DNA of 64,000 nt from Nocardioidaceae bacterium. Lineage in GTDB: Bacteria > Actinomycetota > Actinomycetes > Propionibacteriales > Nocardioidaceae. A program made the position numbers and the translations under genes. Below, piece by piece: positions 36,430-44,487 of the stretch. Location of the stretch: the NCBI GenBank assembly GCA_018672315.1, contig CP076053.1, positions 2,095,827 through 2,159,826 on the forward strand, given 5' to 3'. The notes under the pieces were generated by a model. That model had not been told where the DNA came from. It searched no databases and worked only from the letters and a program-made list of their open reading frames with translations. Numbering within the stretch: position 1 is the first letter of the stretch; each line of letters starts with the position of its first letter.

Positions 36430-36435
36430 TAGGGT
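36430..36435 (+). promoter_or_regulatory. Candidate -10 of purK (leaderless)
   Basis: TAGGGT ends seven bases before the GTG chosen for purK. An earlier in-frame GTG would overlap this element and is therefore disfavoured. The palindrome CCACGTGG lies about 20 bases farther upstream. Confidence 0.55.
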
Positions 36436-36442
36436 GTGGGAC

Positions 36443-37663
36443 GTGACGACACCGCCCGACCCGTCTCCGCAGCTCTCGTCCCCGTCGGGACGCGCCCCCG
36501 CGATCGCGGTCATCGGCGGCGGCCAGCTTGCCCGCATGATGGCACCGCCCGCCGCCCAGCTCGGCATCCCGCTGCGGCTGCTCGCCGAGGGCCCGGACGT
36601 CTCGGCGGCGCAGGTGATCGCCGACCGCGTGGTCGGTGACCACCGTTCGCTGGAGGACCTGCGCAGGGTCGTCGCGGGCGCCGAGGTCGTGACCTTCGAC
36701 CACGAGCACGTGCCTACCGAGCACCTGCGTGCTCTCGAGGCCGACGGGGTCGCCGTACGCCCCGGGCCGGACGCGCTCGTCCACGCGCAGGACAAGGCCG
36801 TGATGCGGGAGAAGCTGACTGCCCTCGGTCTGCCGTGCCCGCGGCACGCCGTGGTCGCCACGGTCGGCGAGGTCGAGTCGTTCGCCGCGTCGGTCGGCGG
36901 CTTCCCGGTGGTCCTGAAGACGACCCGCGGCGGGTACGACGGCCGGGGTGTGTGGGTGGTGCGGTCCGTCGAGGAGTGCGACGAGCCGTTCGGCGTCGCG
37001 CAGGAGACCGGCGTACGCCTGCTCGCCGAGGAGCTCGTCGACTTCCGCCGCGAGCTGTCGGCGCAGGTGGTGCGCTCGCCCAGCGGGCAGGCGGCGGCGT
37101 ACCCCGTCGTGCAGTCCACCCAGCTCGACGGCATCTGCCACGAGGTCGTCGCGCCGGCTCCTGACCTGGACCCGGACCTGGCAGAGCACGCCCAGCACGT
37201 CGCGCTGCGGATCGCGGGCGAGCTCGGCGTGGTCGGCATGCTCGCGGTCGAGCTGTTCGAGTCCGCAGACGGCCGCATCCTCGTCAACGAACTCGCCATG
37301 CGACCGCACAACTCGGGCCACTGGACCCAGGACGGTGCGGTCACCAGCCAGTTCGAGAACCACCTCCGGGCGGTGCTCGACCTGCCTCTGGGGTCACCGA
37401 CGGCCAGGGCGCGCTGGACGGTGATGGTCAACATCCTCGGCGCCTCCGGTGACCAGGGAGAGGTGCCGCGGCTCTACGACGGCTACCCGCACGCCCTGGC
37501 GCGCGACCCCCGTCTGCGGGTGCACCTGTACGGCAAGGACGTGAAGCCGGGCCGCAAGGTCGGGCACGTCAACGCGTACGGCGACGACCTCGACGAGGTG
37601 CTCGAGCGTGCGCGCCATGCCGCGGCGTGGTTCCGCGGAGACCTGGGGGAGGAGAGCGAATGA
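36443..37663 (+). CDS. purK: N5-carboxyaminoimidazole ribonucleotide synthase PurK
   Basis: An ATP-grasp enzyme that carboxylates AIR with bicarbonate in purine synthesis. The 406-residue protein has [21 protein letters not shown], the ATP-binding [16 protein letters not shown], the metal ligands around [27 protein letters not shown] and a C-terminal domain ending in [11 protein letters not shown]. Its stop overlaps the ATG of purE (ATGA), the usual coupled pair. Confidence 0.95.
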   Translation: MTTPPDPSPQLSSPSGRAPAIAVIGGGQLARMMAPPAAQLGIPLRLLAEGPDVSAAQVIADRVVGDHRSLEDLRRVVAGAEVVTFDHEHVPTEHLRALEADGVAVRPGPDALVHAQDKAVMREKLTALGLPCPRHAVVATVGEVESFAASVGGFPVVLKTTRGGYDGRGVWVVRSVEECDEPFGVAQETGVRLLAEELVDFRRELSAQVVRSPSGQAAAYPVVQSTQLDGICHEVVAPAPDLDPDLAEHAQHVALRIAGELGVVGMLAVELFESADGRILVNELAMRPHNSGHWTQDGAVTSQFENHLRAVLDLPLGSPTARARWTVMVNILGASGDQGEVPRLYDGYPHALARDPRLRVHLYGKDVKPGRKVGHVNAYGDDLDEVLERARHAAAWFRGDLGEESE

Positions 37664-38193
37664 GCGAACGATCAGGCATGCAGCCACGGGTCGGCGTCGT
37701 GATGGGGTCGGACTCCGACTGGCCGGTGATGGAGGCGGCGGTCGAGGCGCTGCGGGAGTTCGACGTGGCCGTGGAGGCCGACGTCGTCTCGGCGCACCGC
37801 ATGCCCGACGCGATGCTGGCGTACGGGCGCGACGCCGCCGACCGTGGCCTGCAGGTCATCATCGCCGGCGCCGGCGGAGCGGCCCACCTGCCCGGCATGC
37901 TCGCCGCGGTCACGCCGCTGCCGGTGATCGGCGTGCCGGTGCCCCTGAAGCACCTCGACGGCATGGACTCGCTGCTCTCGATCGTGCAGATGCCGGCCGG
38001 GGTCCCGGTGGCGACCGTGTCGATCGGCAACGCACGCAACGCAGGCCTGCTGGCCGTACGCATCCTCGCCGCGTCGGACCCTGCGCTTCGGGAGCGGATG
38101 GTCGCCTTTCAGGTCGGGCTGAACGAGACGGCGACCGCGAAGGGCTCGATGGTGCGCAACGCGGCGACAGGTCAGAGACGCTCGGGTTTCTGA
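37660..38193 (+). CDS. purE: N5-carboxyaminoimidazole ribonucleotide mutase PurE
   Basis: Rearranges N5-CAIR to CAIR, the step after PurK. The 177-residue class I protein shows [14 protein letters not shown], the catalytic SAHRMPD and the loop [22 protein letters not shown] precedes the ATG inside the purK end. In mycobacteria fadE25 follows purE; here the next gene converges instead. Confidence 0.95.
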   Translation: MSERSGMQPRVGVVMGSDSDWPVMEAAVEALREFDVAVEADVVSAHRMPDAMLAYGRDAADRGLQVIIAGAGGAAHLPGMLAAVTPLPVIGVPVPLKHLDGMDSLLSIVQMPAGVPVATVSIGNARNAGLLAVRILAASDPALRERMVAFQVGLNETATAKGSMVRNAATGQRRSGF

Positions 38194-38209
38194 CGTCCGC
38201 CGGTCGGGA

Positions 38210-38254
38210 TCGTGAGTCCCCCTGGGCCGAGGTCCGGTGGCCGTGGACTCACGA
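38210..38254. terminator. Inverted repeat between convergent purE and thiolase genes
   Basis: tcgtgagtcc pairs with ggactcacga around a 25-base loop that contains further short G/C pairs. It overlaps the thiolase stop codon and suits a shared terminator. Confidence 0.5.
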
Positions 38255-39463
38255 CGTCGCGTGCGCGTTGTCGAGCACCAACGCCAGGCCCTGCCCCACG
38301 CCGATGCAGATCGCGGCGACGCCCCAGCGCTCCCCGGTGGCCAGGAGCCGTGCGGCGAGTGTGCCGAGGATCCGACCACCCGAGGCTCCCAGGGGGTGGC
38401 CGAGCGCGATCGCCCCACCCCAGGCGTTGACCTTCGCGGGGTCGAGGCCGTCGCGCTCCCAGGCGTCGACGCAGGCCAGCGACTGCACGGCGAAGGCCTC
38501 GTTCAGCTCGACGGCGCCGATGTCGCTCCACGTGATGCCGGCGCGGGCCAGCGCCCGGTTCGCGGCCTCGACCGGGGCGTACCCGAAGTCCTGCGGGTCG
38601 CAGGCGTGTGCGCCTCTGCCTGCGATGCGGGCGAGCGGCACCGCGCCGATGACGTCGGCGGCGGCCTCGGAGCCGATGAGCACCGCCGACGCGCCGTCCG
38701 AGAGCGGCGAGGCGTTGCCGGCGGTGATCGTGCCGCCCTTCTCCGCGCTGCGGAAGACCGGCGTCAGCCGCGCGAGCTTCTCGGTGGTGGTGTCGGGACG
38801 GATGCCCTCGTCACGGCTCAGATCGACGCCCGGCACGTGGACGACGAGGTCGTCGTAGCACCCCGCCTCCCACGCCTCGTGGGCCAGCCGGTGGGAACGG
38901 GCGGCGAATTCGTCCTGTCGGTCGCGGTCGATGTCGAACCGCTCGCGCAGCAGCTCGTTGGCCTCGCCGAGCGAGACGGTCCACTCCGCGGGCATCCGGT
39001 CGTTGACGAGTCGCCAGCCGAGGGTGGTCGACACCATCTCGGCGTGCCCGGCGGGGAACGCGCGGGACGGCTTCGGCAGCACCCAGGGCGCCCGGGTCAT
39101 CGACTCGACGCCGCCGGTCAGGACGACCTCGGCGTCACCGGTCTCGACCTGACGGGAGGCCAGCGCAGCCGCGTCGAGCGAGGAGCCGCAGAGCCGGTTG
39201 ACGGTCACCCCCGGCACGCTGGTCGGCAGGCCGGCGAGCAGCGCAGCCATGCGCCCGACGTTGCGGTTGTCCTCGCCGGCGCCGTTGGCGTCGCCCCAGA
39301 CGACGTCCTCGATGGCGCCGGGGTCGAGGTCGGGCGTACGCCCCAGGCAGGCGGTGACCGCAGCGGCTGAGAGGTCGTCGGGGCGTACGCCCGCCAGTCC
39401 GCCGCCGAACCGGCCGAACGGGGTGCGGACGGCGGCGTACACGAAGGCGGAGGAGGTGCTCAC
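38249..39463 (-). CDS. Acetyl-CoA acyltransferase (thiolase)
   Basis: Cleaves 3-ketoacyl-CoA or condenses acetyl-CoA. The 404-residue protein has the acyl-accepting Cys92 (VNRLCGSSLDAA), ELNEAFAVQSL, His356 (IALGHPLGASG) and Cys386 (CIGVGQGLA, where the common form is CIGGGQG). The start is the GTG giving STSSAFVYAAVRTPFG, with GGAG eight bases upstream. Wording fits FadA/PcaF-type degradative thiolases. It follows the aldo/keto reductase gene on the same strand, after 28 bases. Confidence 0.92.
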   Translation of the reverse strand: MSTSSAFVYAAVRTPFGRFGGGLAGVRPDDLSAAAVTACLGRTPDLDPGAIEDVVWGDANGAGEDNRNVGRMAALLAGLPTSVPGVTVNRLCGSSLDAAALASRQVETGDAEVVLTGGVESMTRAPWVLPKPSRAFPAGHAEMVSTTLGWRLVNDRMPAEWTVSLGEANELLRERFDIDRDRQDEFAARSHRLAHEAWEAGCYDDLVVHVPGVDLSRDEGIRPDTTTEKLARLTPVFRSAEKGGTITAGNASPLSDGASAVLIGSEAAADVIGAVPLARIAGRGAHACDPQDFGYAPVEAANRALARAGITWSDIGAVELNEAFAVQSLACVDAWERDGLDPAKVNAWGGAIALGHPLGASGGRILGTLAARLLATGERWGVAAICIGVGQGLALVLDNAHATS

Positions 39464-39491
39464 CGGACCCACTCCATCAGGTCGCGAGGGA

Positions 39492-40466
39492 TCAGTCGAC
39501 GCCCTCCGGCGACGCGCCGCCGATCTCGATGCGATCGGCGGTGATCCGCTCGATCTCCGCGAGCTCGTCGTCGGTCAGCGTGACGTCGGCGGCGCCCAGC
39601 GAGGTCTCGATGTGGTCCTTGCTGCGGGCGCCGACGATGGCGGTGTCCATGCCGTCCTGCGCGAGCACCCAGGCGATGGCGAGCTGGGTGACGTGGATGC
39701 CCTTGTCGCTCGCCATCTCCTTCAGCTTCTCGACGACCGCGAGGTTCTTCTCGAGCTTCTCGCCGGCGAACGCCGAGGCCTGCGAGCGCCAGTCGTCGTC
39801 CTCGAAGGCCTCATCGGGGCTCATGGCCCCGGTGAGCAGGCCGGATCCGAGCGAGGAGTAGGCGAGCGTGCCGATGCCGTGCTCGCGCACGTAGGGCAGC
39901 TCGTCGTCCTCGATGTGGCGGCGGAACAGGTGGTACGGCGGCTGCAGCGTCTCCACCGGGCGCGTCCGCTCGAAGGCCGCCATCTGCTCGGCGGAGTAGT
40001 TCGAGACGCCGACGTGGCGGATCTTGCCCTCGTCGACCAGCTCCTGCAGGTATCCGGCGGTGTCCTCGAACGGGTGGTCGGTGTCGGGCCAGTGCACCTG
40101 GTAGAGGTCGACGTGGTCGATGCCCAGCGCCTCGAGGGAGTCGTGCACGCCCTTGCGCAGCCAGTCGCGGCGGCCGTCGCGGGGTCGGTCGGACCCGGGG
40201 TTGATGCCGCCCTTCGTGGCGATGACGACGCCGTCGCGGTCGTTCCTCAGCTGGGAGCGGAGCGCGTCGCCGAGCACCTTCTCGGACTCCCCGAACCCGT
40301 ACGCCTGCGCGGTGTCGAAGAAGGTGCAGCCCAGGTCGTGGGCGTGGCGGATGGCGGCGATCGCGTCGTCGCGGTCGTAGGAGCCCCATTCGCCGGACAC
40401 CTGCCAGGTGCCGTAGACGATGCGGGAGACGGTCAGGCCGGTGCGGCCCAGGGTGGCGGTCTGCAT
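39492..40466 (-). CDS. Aldo/keto reductase
   Basis: A 324-residue NADPH-dependent (beta/alpha)8 reductase. The catalytic tetrad is intact: Asp51 and Tyr56 (FFDTAQAYGFGESE), Lys85 (VIATKGG) and His125 (LYQVHWPD). Cofactor-site residues follow in VGVSNYSAEQM and VGARSKDHIETSLGAA. The closest general type is the YghZ/AKR group acting on aldehydes and sugars. GGGAG lies six bases upstream of the chosen ATG. It is divergent from the iron-boxed ligase gene, and the iron box between them might affect both. Confidence 0.88.
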   Translation of the reverse strand: MQTATLGRTGLTVSRIVYGTWQVSGEWGSYDRDDAIAAIRHAHDLGCTFFDTAQAYGFGESEKVLGDALRSQLRNDRDGVVIATKGGINPGSDRPRDGRRDWLRKGVHDSLEALGIDHVDLYQVHWPDTDHPFEDTAGYLQELVDEGKIRHVGVSNYSAEQMAAFERTRPVETLQPPYHLFRRHIEDDELPYVREHGIGTLAYSSLGSGLLTGAMSPDEAFEDDDWRSQASAFAGEKLEKNLAVVEKLKEMASDKGIHVTQLAIAWVLAQDGMDTAIVGARSKDHIETSLGAADVTLTDDELAEIERITADRIEIGGASPEGVD

Positions 40467-40557
40467 GCGCACTCCCTGCCCGGGACGGACGACGGTCACG
40501 CGCGGTGTGCGCCGGCGAGATCGTGACGGGGAAGTGACCGGAGCGACATCGCAGGGA

Positions 40558-40576
40558 AGGTAAGGCTTGCCTTACT
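40558..40576. promoter_or_regulatory. DtxR/IdeR-type iron box upstream of the ligase fusion gene
   Basis: The sequence gtaaggcttgccttac (arms of seven bases around TT) matches the actinobacterial iron-repressor consensus TTAGGTTAGGCTAACCTAA at about 13 of 19 positions. It overlaps the likely -10 element TACTGT, which ends six bases before the ATG, an ideal repressor position. Confidence 0.7.
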
Positions 40577-40578
40577 GT
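40573..40578 (+). promoter_or_regulatory. Candidate -10 of the ligase fusion gene (leaderless)
   Basis: TACTGT lies six bases before the ATG and partly inside the iron box. No ribosome site is visible. Confidence 0.5.
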
Positions 40579-40584
40579 GAATGC

Positions 40585-43212
40585 ATGACCTCGACAGCGT
40601 TTCCGTGGTCCACGTCGCGGCCCGCCCTCGGGGTGCCTCTCGCCCGTGACCTCCGGCGGTTCGGAGGTCGGCCTGCGCTCGTGCACGGCGGTGGCAGCAC
40701 GACGTACGCCGAGCTCGCCGACGCTGTCGAGCGGCGGCGCGGCCACCTGGGGGAGCGCAAGCTCGTGCTGCTGGAGGCGGGGCACGACCTCGACACGGTC
40801 GTCACCTACCTCGCCGCCCTCGCCGGTGGCCACCCCGTGCTGCTGACCGAGCCCGGTCGGCCCGGTGCGATCTCGGACCTCGTCGAGGCCTGGGACCCGG
40901 ACGTGCTCGTCGGCCCCGGCATCGCGCCCGACGGGGAGCCCTGCGTACGCCGCGAGGCCACCCGCCACGACCTGCACCCCGACCTCGCCCTGCTCCTGTC
41001 GACCTCGGGGTCGACGGGGTCCTCCAAGCTCGTGCGACTCTCCGCGGCGGCCGTGCAGTCCAACGCCGAGGCGATCGCCGACAGGCTGGGCATCCGCGGC
41101 GACGACGTCGCCGCGACCACGCTGCCGCTGCACTACTGCTTCGGCCTGTCGGTGCTGCACACCCACCTGCTCCGCGGCGCGACCGTCTGGCTCACCGACC
41201 TCGGGGTCGTCGACCCGTGCTTCTGGGAGGGTGCGCGCCGACACGGTCTGACGTCGCTGTCCGGGGTGCCGCACACGTTCACGATGCTGGAGCGTGTCGG
41301 GTTCCCTCGCCAGGCGCCCGACACGTTGCGGACGCTGGCGCAGGCCGGCGGCCGGATGGCGCCGGCCACGGTGCGCGACTGGGCCGAGATCGGCGCCGAC
41401 CACGGCATGGACCTGGTCGTGATGTACGGACAGACCGAGGCGACCGCGCGCATGGCGACGCTCGACCCGGCCCTCGTCGTCGAGCACCCCGACGTCATCG
41501 GCACCCCGCTCGACGGCGGGCGCTTCAGCCTCCGCGATGTCGAGGAACGCGACGGCGAGACGGTGGGTGAGCTCGTCTACTCCGGACCGAACGTGATGAT
41601 GGGGTACGCCGAGCACCCCGGTGACCTGAGTCGTGGTCACGAGATCGAGCGGTTGCGTACGGGGGACCTGGCGCGGCGCACGCCCGAGGGTCTGTGGCAG
41701 ATCGTCGGACGCCGCAAGCGCATCGCGAAGGTGATGGGCCTGCGCGTCGACCTGGACCGGGTGCAGCAGCGGCTCGCCGACTCGCTCGGTGATCGCGACC
41801 TGCTCGTGGTGGACCTCGACGAGGAGATCGGGGTGCTGCTGGCCGGCGCGGAGGGAGGCAGACCGGCATCGCCGCAGCGGCTGGCGAGCGAGGCCGCGGA
41901 GCTCGCCGGGGTGCCACCGTCAGCCGTGGTGGTGACCGTGATCGACGAGCTGCCGTTGCTCGCGACCGGCAAGCCGGACCTCGTCGGGGCGGCCGCCCTC
42001 GTGCGTACGCGACGCCCGTCGGCGCCGGACGCCGGGTCACTCGGGACGCCGGGGGTCGCCGGGGCGTACGCGACCGTGCTCGGGCGCACGCCGGAGCCGA
42101 CCGAGTCCTTCGTCGACCTCGGCGGCGACTCCCTGTCGTTCGTCGAGGTCTCCGTACGACTGGAGGCGCTGCTCGGCGAGCTGCCGGGCGACTGGCACCT
42201 GCGAGCTGTCGGTGAGCTGGAGCAGCTCGCCCGCGGGGCCGCCTCCGCGGCGCACCCGAGCGGCTGGCGAGCCCACCTGCGGCTGCGCACCCTCGACACC
42301 TCGGTGATGCTCCGCGCGCTGGCGATCCTCGCGATCGTCGGCACGCACGCGGGGCTCTTCTCGGTGCGGGCGGGTGCGCACGTGCTGATGGCTGTCGTCG
42401 GCTACAACGTCGCGCGCTTCGTGCTGAGCCGCGGTGCGGACCCGCGCCGTCGTCTCGCAGGTCTGCTCCGCGCGGCACGCCGCGTGGCCGTGCCCTCGGT
42501 CGCCTACCTCGGTGCGCTCGCCGTGGTCGGTGGTGGCCTGGCCTGGCACACGGTGACGCTGACGACCGCCTGGTTCGGGCCCGAGGGCTGGGTGGCACCG
42601 GACTGGCGCTACTGGTTCGTCGAGGCGCTCGTCGCCTGCCTGGTCGTGGCGCTTGCCGTCACCGCCGTGACCACGTGGGCGCCCTTGCGACGGTGGGAGC
42701 GCGACCACCCCTTCGGCTTCGCCGTCGCCCTGGTGCTGGTCGGCATGCCCACCCACCTGGAGCTGATCGTCTGGCACGAGCGGGCGATCTTCCACCGCGT
42801 GGAGTACGTCTGGTGGCTCTTCGCGCTCGGTTGGGCGGCGGCCCGTGCGGTCGACGCCCGTCGGCGGCTGGTCGTCTCGGGGCTCGTGCTCTTCGCGGGT
42901 ACGCAGTTCTTCGACTCCCCGGCCCGCACGTGGACGATGATCGCCGGACTGCTGCTGCTCGTCTGGGCGCGGCAGGTGAGGGTGCCGGCCGCGGTCGTGC
43001 CGCTGGTGGCGACGCTCGCGTCGGCGTCGTTGTGGATCTACCTGACCCACTGGCAGGTCTACCCGCCGCTCGAGGCGACCTCGCCGGCACTGGCCGTGGT
43101 CGCGTCGTGCGTCGTCGGTGTCGCCGCCTGGCGCGTGTGGGAGACCGGGGCGCGAGCCGTGCATGAGAGGTCCCTCATCCCGGCCTCACGCAAGGCTCAC
43201 GCGAGGGGGTGA
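40585..43212 (+). CDS. Fusion of acyl-adenylating ligase, phosphopantetheine carrier and membrane acyltransferase
   Basis: An 875-residue three-part enzyme. Part one (about 15-470) is an AMP-forming ligase with phosphate loop STSGSTGSSK at 139-148, YGQTEA at 281-286 and catalytic Lys463 (LLATGKPDL). Part two (about 485-550) is a carrier domain with the phosphopantetheine serine in FVDLGGDSLSFVEV, Ser516. Part three (about 570-865) is a membrane domain of roughly ten helices beginning LRALAILAIVGTHAG, the Arg...His588 signature of acyltransferase family 3. The layout suggests that an acid is adenylated, loaded on the carrier, and passed to the membrane domain for transfer to an acceptor. That resembles the DltA-DltC-DltB logic in one chain. 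The iron box upstream predicts induction under iron limitation. Substrate and acceptor are unknown. Confidence 0.8.
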   Translation: MTSTAFPWSTSRPALGVPLARDLRRFGGRPALVHGGGSTTYAELADAVERRRGHLGERKLVLLEAGHDLDTVVTYLAALAGGHPVLLTEPGRPGAISDLVEAWDPDVLVGPGIAPDGEPCVRREATRHDLHPDLALLLSTSGSTGSSKLVRLSAAAVQSNAEAIADRLGIRGDDVAATTLPLHYCFGLSVLHTHLLRGATVWLTDLGVVDPCFWEGARRHGLTSLSGVPHTFTMLERVGFPRQAPDTLRTLAQAGGRMAPATVRDWAEIGADHGMDLVVMYGQTEATARMATLDPALVVEHPDVIGTPLDGGRFSLRDVEERDGETVGELVYSGPNVMMGYAEHPGDLSRGHEIERLRTGDLARRTPEGLWQIVGRRKRIAKVMGLRVDLDRVQQRLADSLGDRDLLVVDLDEEIGVLLAGAEGGRPASPQRLASEAAELAGVPPSAVVVTVIDELPLLATGKPDLVGAAALVRTRRPSAPDAGSLGTPGVAGAYATVLGRTPEPTESFVDLGGDSLSFVEVSVRLEALLGELPGDWHLRAVGELEQLARGAASAAHPSGWRAHLRLRTLDTSVMLRALAILAIVGTHAGLFSVRAGAHVLMAVVGYNVARFVLSRGADPRRRLAGLLRAARRVAVPSVAYLGALAVVGGGLAWHTVTLTTAWFGPEGWVAPDWRYWFVEALVACLVVALAVTAVTTWAPLRRWERDHPFGFAVALVLVGMPTHLELIVWHERAIFHRVEYVWWLFALGWAAARAVDARRRLVVSGLVLFAGTQFFDSPARTWTMIAGLLLLVWARQVRVPAAVVPLVATLASASLWIYLTHWQVYPPLEATSPALAVVASCVVGVAAWRVWETGARAVHERSLIPASRKAHARG
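43163..43178. promoter_or_regulatory. Near-palindrome ATGAG-N6-CTCAT upstream of the secreted protein
   Basis: atgaggtccctcat-like sequence (atgagaggtccctcat) resembles the perfect palindrome found upstream of the neighbouring two-component operon. It lies inside the end of the ligase gene, about 87 bases before the secreted-protein start. Confidence 0.35.
43185..43206 (+). promoter_or_regulatory. Tandem 11-bp direct repeat CTCACGCRAGG, candidate response-regulator site
   Basis: ctcacgcaagg is followed directly by ctcacgcgagg. An 11-base period with a TCAC half-site is the typical binding pattern of OmpR/PhoP-type regulators. It straddles the ligase stop and lies about 60 bases before the secreted-protein start. 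Confidence 0.5.
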
Positions 43213-43264
43213 GAGTGAAGTCGTTCCCGGGAGACACCGGGGTCAACGACGATCAGGAGAGATC

Positions 43265-43648
43265 ATGAACGCCCGACGCCTCACCGCCACCCTCGCCACG
43301 ACCGCGCTGGTCGCCACCCCGCTGGCCATCGCGACCGCGTCCCCGGCAGCAGCCGCCGACCGCGAGTTCCGCTACGCCGGCGGGCAGATCGACTTCGACG
43401 TGGAGAAGGACGACGGTCGCTTCGAGGTCTCCGTGGACATCGACGACGCCCGCCCCGGCAGCCGGTGGGTCGTGGTCCTGAAGCAGAACGGCAACCGGTT
43501 CTACAAGCAGACCGTGCGCGCCGACCGCGAGGGCGACGTCGACATCGACCGCGACCGCCGCGACACCCGTGGCCGCGACACCTTCAAGCTGCGCATCAAG
43601 CGCGTCGGCGCCGACAAGACCGTCACCCGCACGATTCGTACGCGCTGA
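43265..43648 (+). CDS. Small secreted protein, function unknown
   Basis: A 127-residue protein with a clear signal peptide (NARRLTATLATTALVATPLA through SPAAAA, cleavage near residue 34). The mature part of about 93 residues is highly charged and beta-rich in outline: REFRYAGGQIDFDVEKDDG, FEVSVDIDDARPGSRWVVV, FYKQTVRADREGDVDIDR and TFKLRIKRVG. It lacks cysteines and known motifs and may be a single immunoglobulin-like sandwich. GGAG precedes the ATG. Direct repeats upstream suggest control by the adjacent two-component system, which converges on it. Confidence 0.75.
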   Translation: MNARRLTATLATTALVATPLAIATASPAAAADREFRYAGGQIDFDVEKDDGRFEVSVDIDDARPGSRWVVVLKQNGNRFYKQTVRADREGDVDIDRDRRDTRGRDTFKLRIKRVGADKTVTRTIRTR

Positions 43649-43662
43649 CGTCGCACGCCCCG

Positions 43663-43703
43663 AGGGCAGTTCTCGCGAGCCACGTGCTCGCGAGAACTGC
43701 CCT
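43663..43703. terminator. Perfect 18-bp terminator hairpin after the secreted-protein gene
   Basis: agggcagttctcgcgagc pairs perfectly with gctcgcgagaactgccct across cacgt and is followed by TTTCG on the + strand. It is the strongest hairpin in the window. Confidence 0.88.
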
Positions 43704-43787
43704 TTCGCGCGAACTGACCCCTCGCGGGAAGTGACCCCTCGCGGGAAGTGACCCCTCGCGGGAAGTGACCCCTCGCGGGGGTGGGCT
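43686..43787. repeat. Six 17-bp tandem repeats continuing from the terminator arm
   Basis: Reading in steps of 17 from the right arm of the hairpin gives gctcgcgagaactgccc, tttcgcgcgaactgacc, three identical copies of cctcgcgggaagtgacc, and a degenerate last copy cctcgcgggggtgggct. The array fills the space between two convergent genes and ends at the response-regulator stop. The repeats are directly adjacent with no spacers. Confidence 0.9.
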
Positions 43788-43791
43788 GCCG

Positions 43792-44487
43792 TCAGGCGTC
43801 CAGGCGGTAACCCATCCCTCGCACGGTCGCGATGGTGCCGGCGCCCAGCTTCTTGCGCAGGTAGCCGACGTACACGTCGACGACGTTCGAGCCCGGGTCG
43901 AAGTCGAAGCCCCACGCGTGGTCGAGCAGCTGCTCGCGGGAGAGCACCTGGCCCGGGTTGTGCAGGAAGGTCTCCAGCAGCAGGAACTCCCTCGACGACA
44001 GCTCGACCTCGCGGCCGTCGACGCTGGCGCGACGCGTCCGCAGGTCGAGGTGCACGGCGCCCGCTCGCAGCTGTCCGGTGGCACCGCCCGCGGGACCCGC
44101 CGACGCACCGGCGGTGGCGGCCTCCTCGGCCTGCCGCAGCCGCAGGCGTACGCGGGCGAGCAGCTCGGCGAACCGGAACGGCTTGGACACGTAGTCATCG
44201 GCCCCGCTCTCAAGTGCCGAGACCGTGTCGGTGACCGAGTCACGCGCGGTCAGCACGATGACCGGCATGCGGGACCCCTGGGCGCGCATCAGGTCCAGCA
44301 CCTCGGTGCCGTCCATCTCCGGGAGCCCCAGGTCGAGCACCAGGAGGTCGTGCATGCCGCTGAGGGCCTCGTCCAGGGCGGCCGTGCCGGTGCGGGTCAC
44401 GTACGTGCTGTGGCCCTCTGCCTTCAGCCCCTTCTGGAGGAACGCCGCGATGCGCTCCTCGTCCTCGGCGATCAGGATGCGTGCCAT
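43792..44487 (-). CDS. OmpR-family response regulator
   Basis: A 231-residue DNA-binding response regulator. The receiver has the acidic pocket (LIAEDEE), phosphoacceptor Asp52 (LLVLDLGLPEMDG), the switch Thr in VIVLTARDS and Lys in YVSKPFRF. The winged-helix domain (about 135-230) includes LSSREFLLLETFLHNPGQ, LLDHAWGFDFDPGSNVVD and VRGMGYRLDA. Its start lies inside the end of the histidine kinase gene (16-base overlap). Between the two domains is an Ala/Gly-rich linker of about 20 residues. Confidence 0.94.
   Translation of the reverse strand: MARILIAEDEERIAAFLQKGLKAEGHSTYVTRTGTAALDEALSGMHDLLVLDLGLPEMDGTEVLDLMRAQGSRMPVIVLTARDSVTDTVSALESGADDYVSKPFRFAELLARVRLRLRQAEEAATAGASAGPAGGATGQLRAGAVHLDLRTRRASVDGREVELSSREFLLLETFLHNPGQVLSREQLLDHAWGFDFDPGSNVVDVYVGYLRKKLGAGTIATVRGMGYRLDA

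Noticed and set aside
40560-43212. Complete siderophore (NRPS) biosynthesis cluster
   Set aside because: Only one ligase-carrier-acyltransferase gene is present. There are no condensation domains, salicylate/DHB genes, monooxygenases or siderophore exporter nearby.
43686-43787. 17-bp tandem repeats as a CRISPR array
   Set aside because: Units are directly adjacent without spacers, too short for CRISPR repeats, and no cas gene is present.
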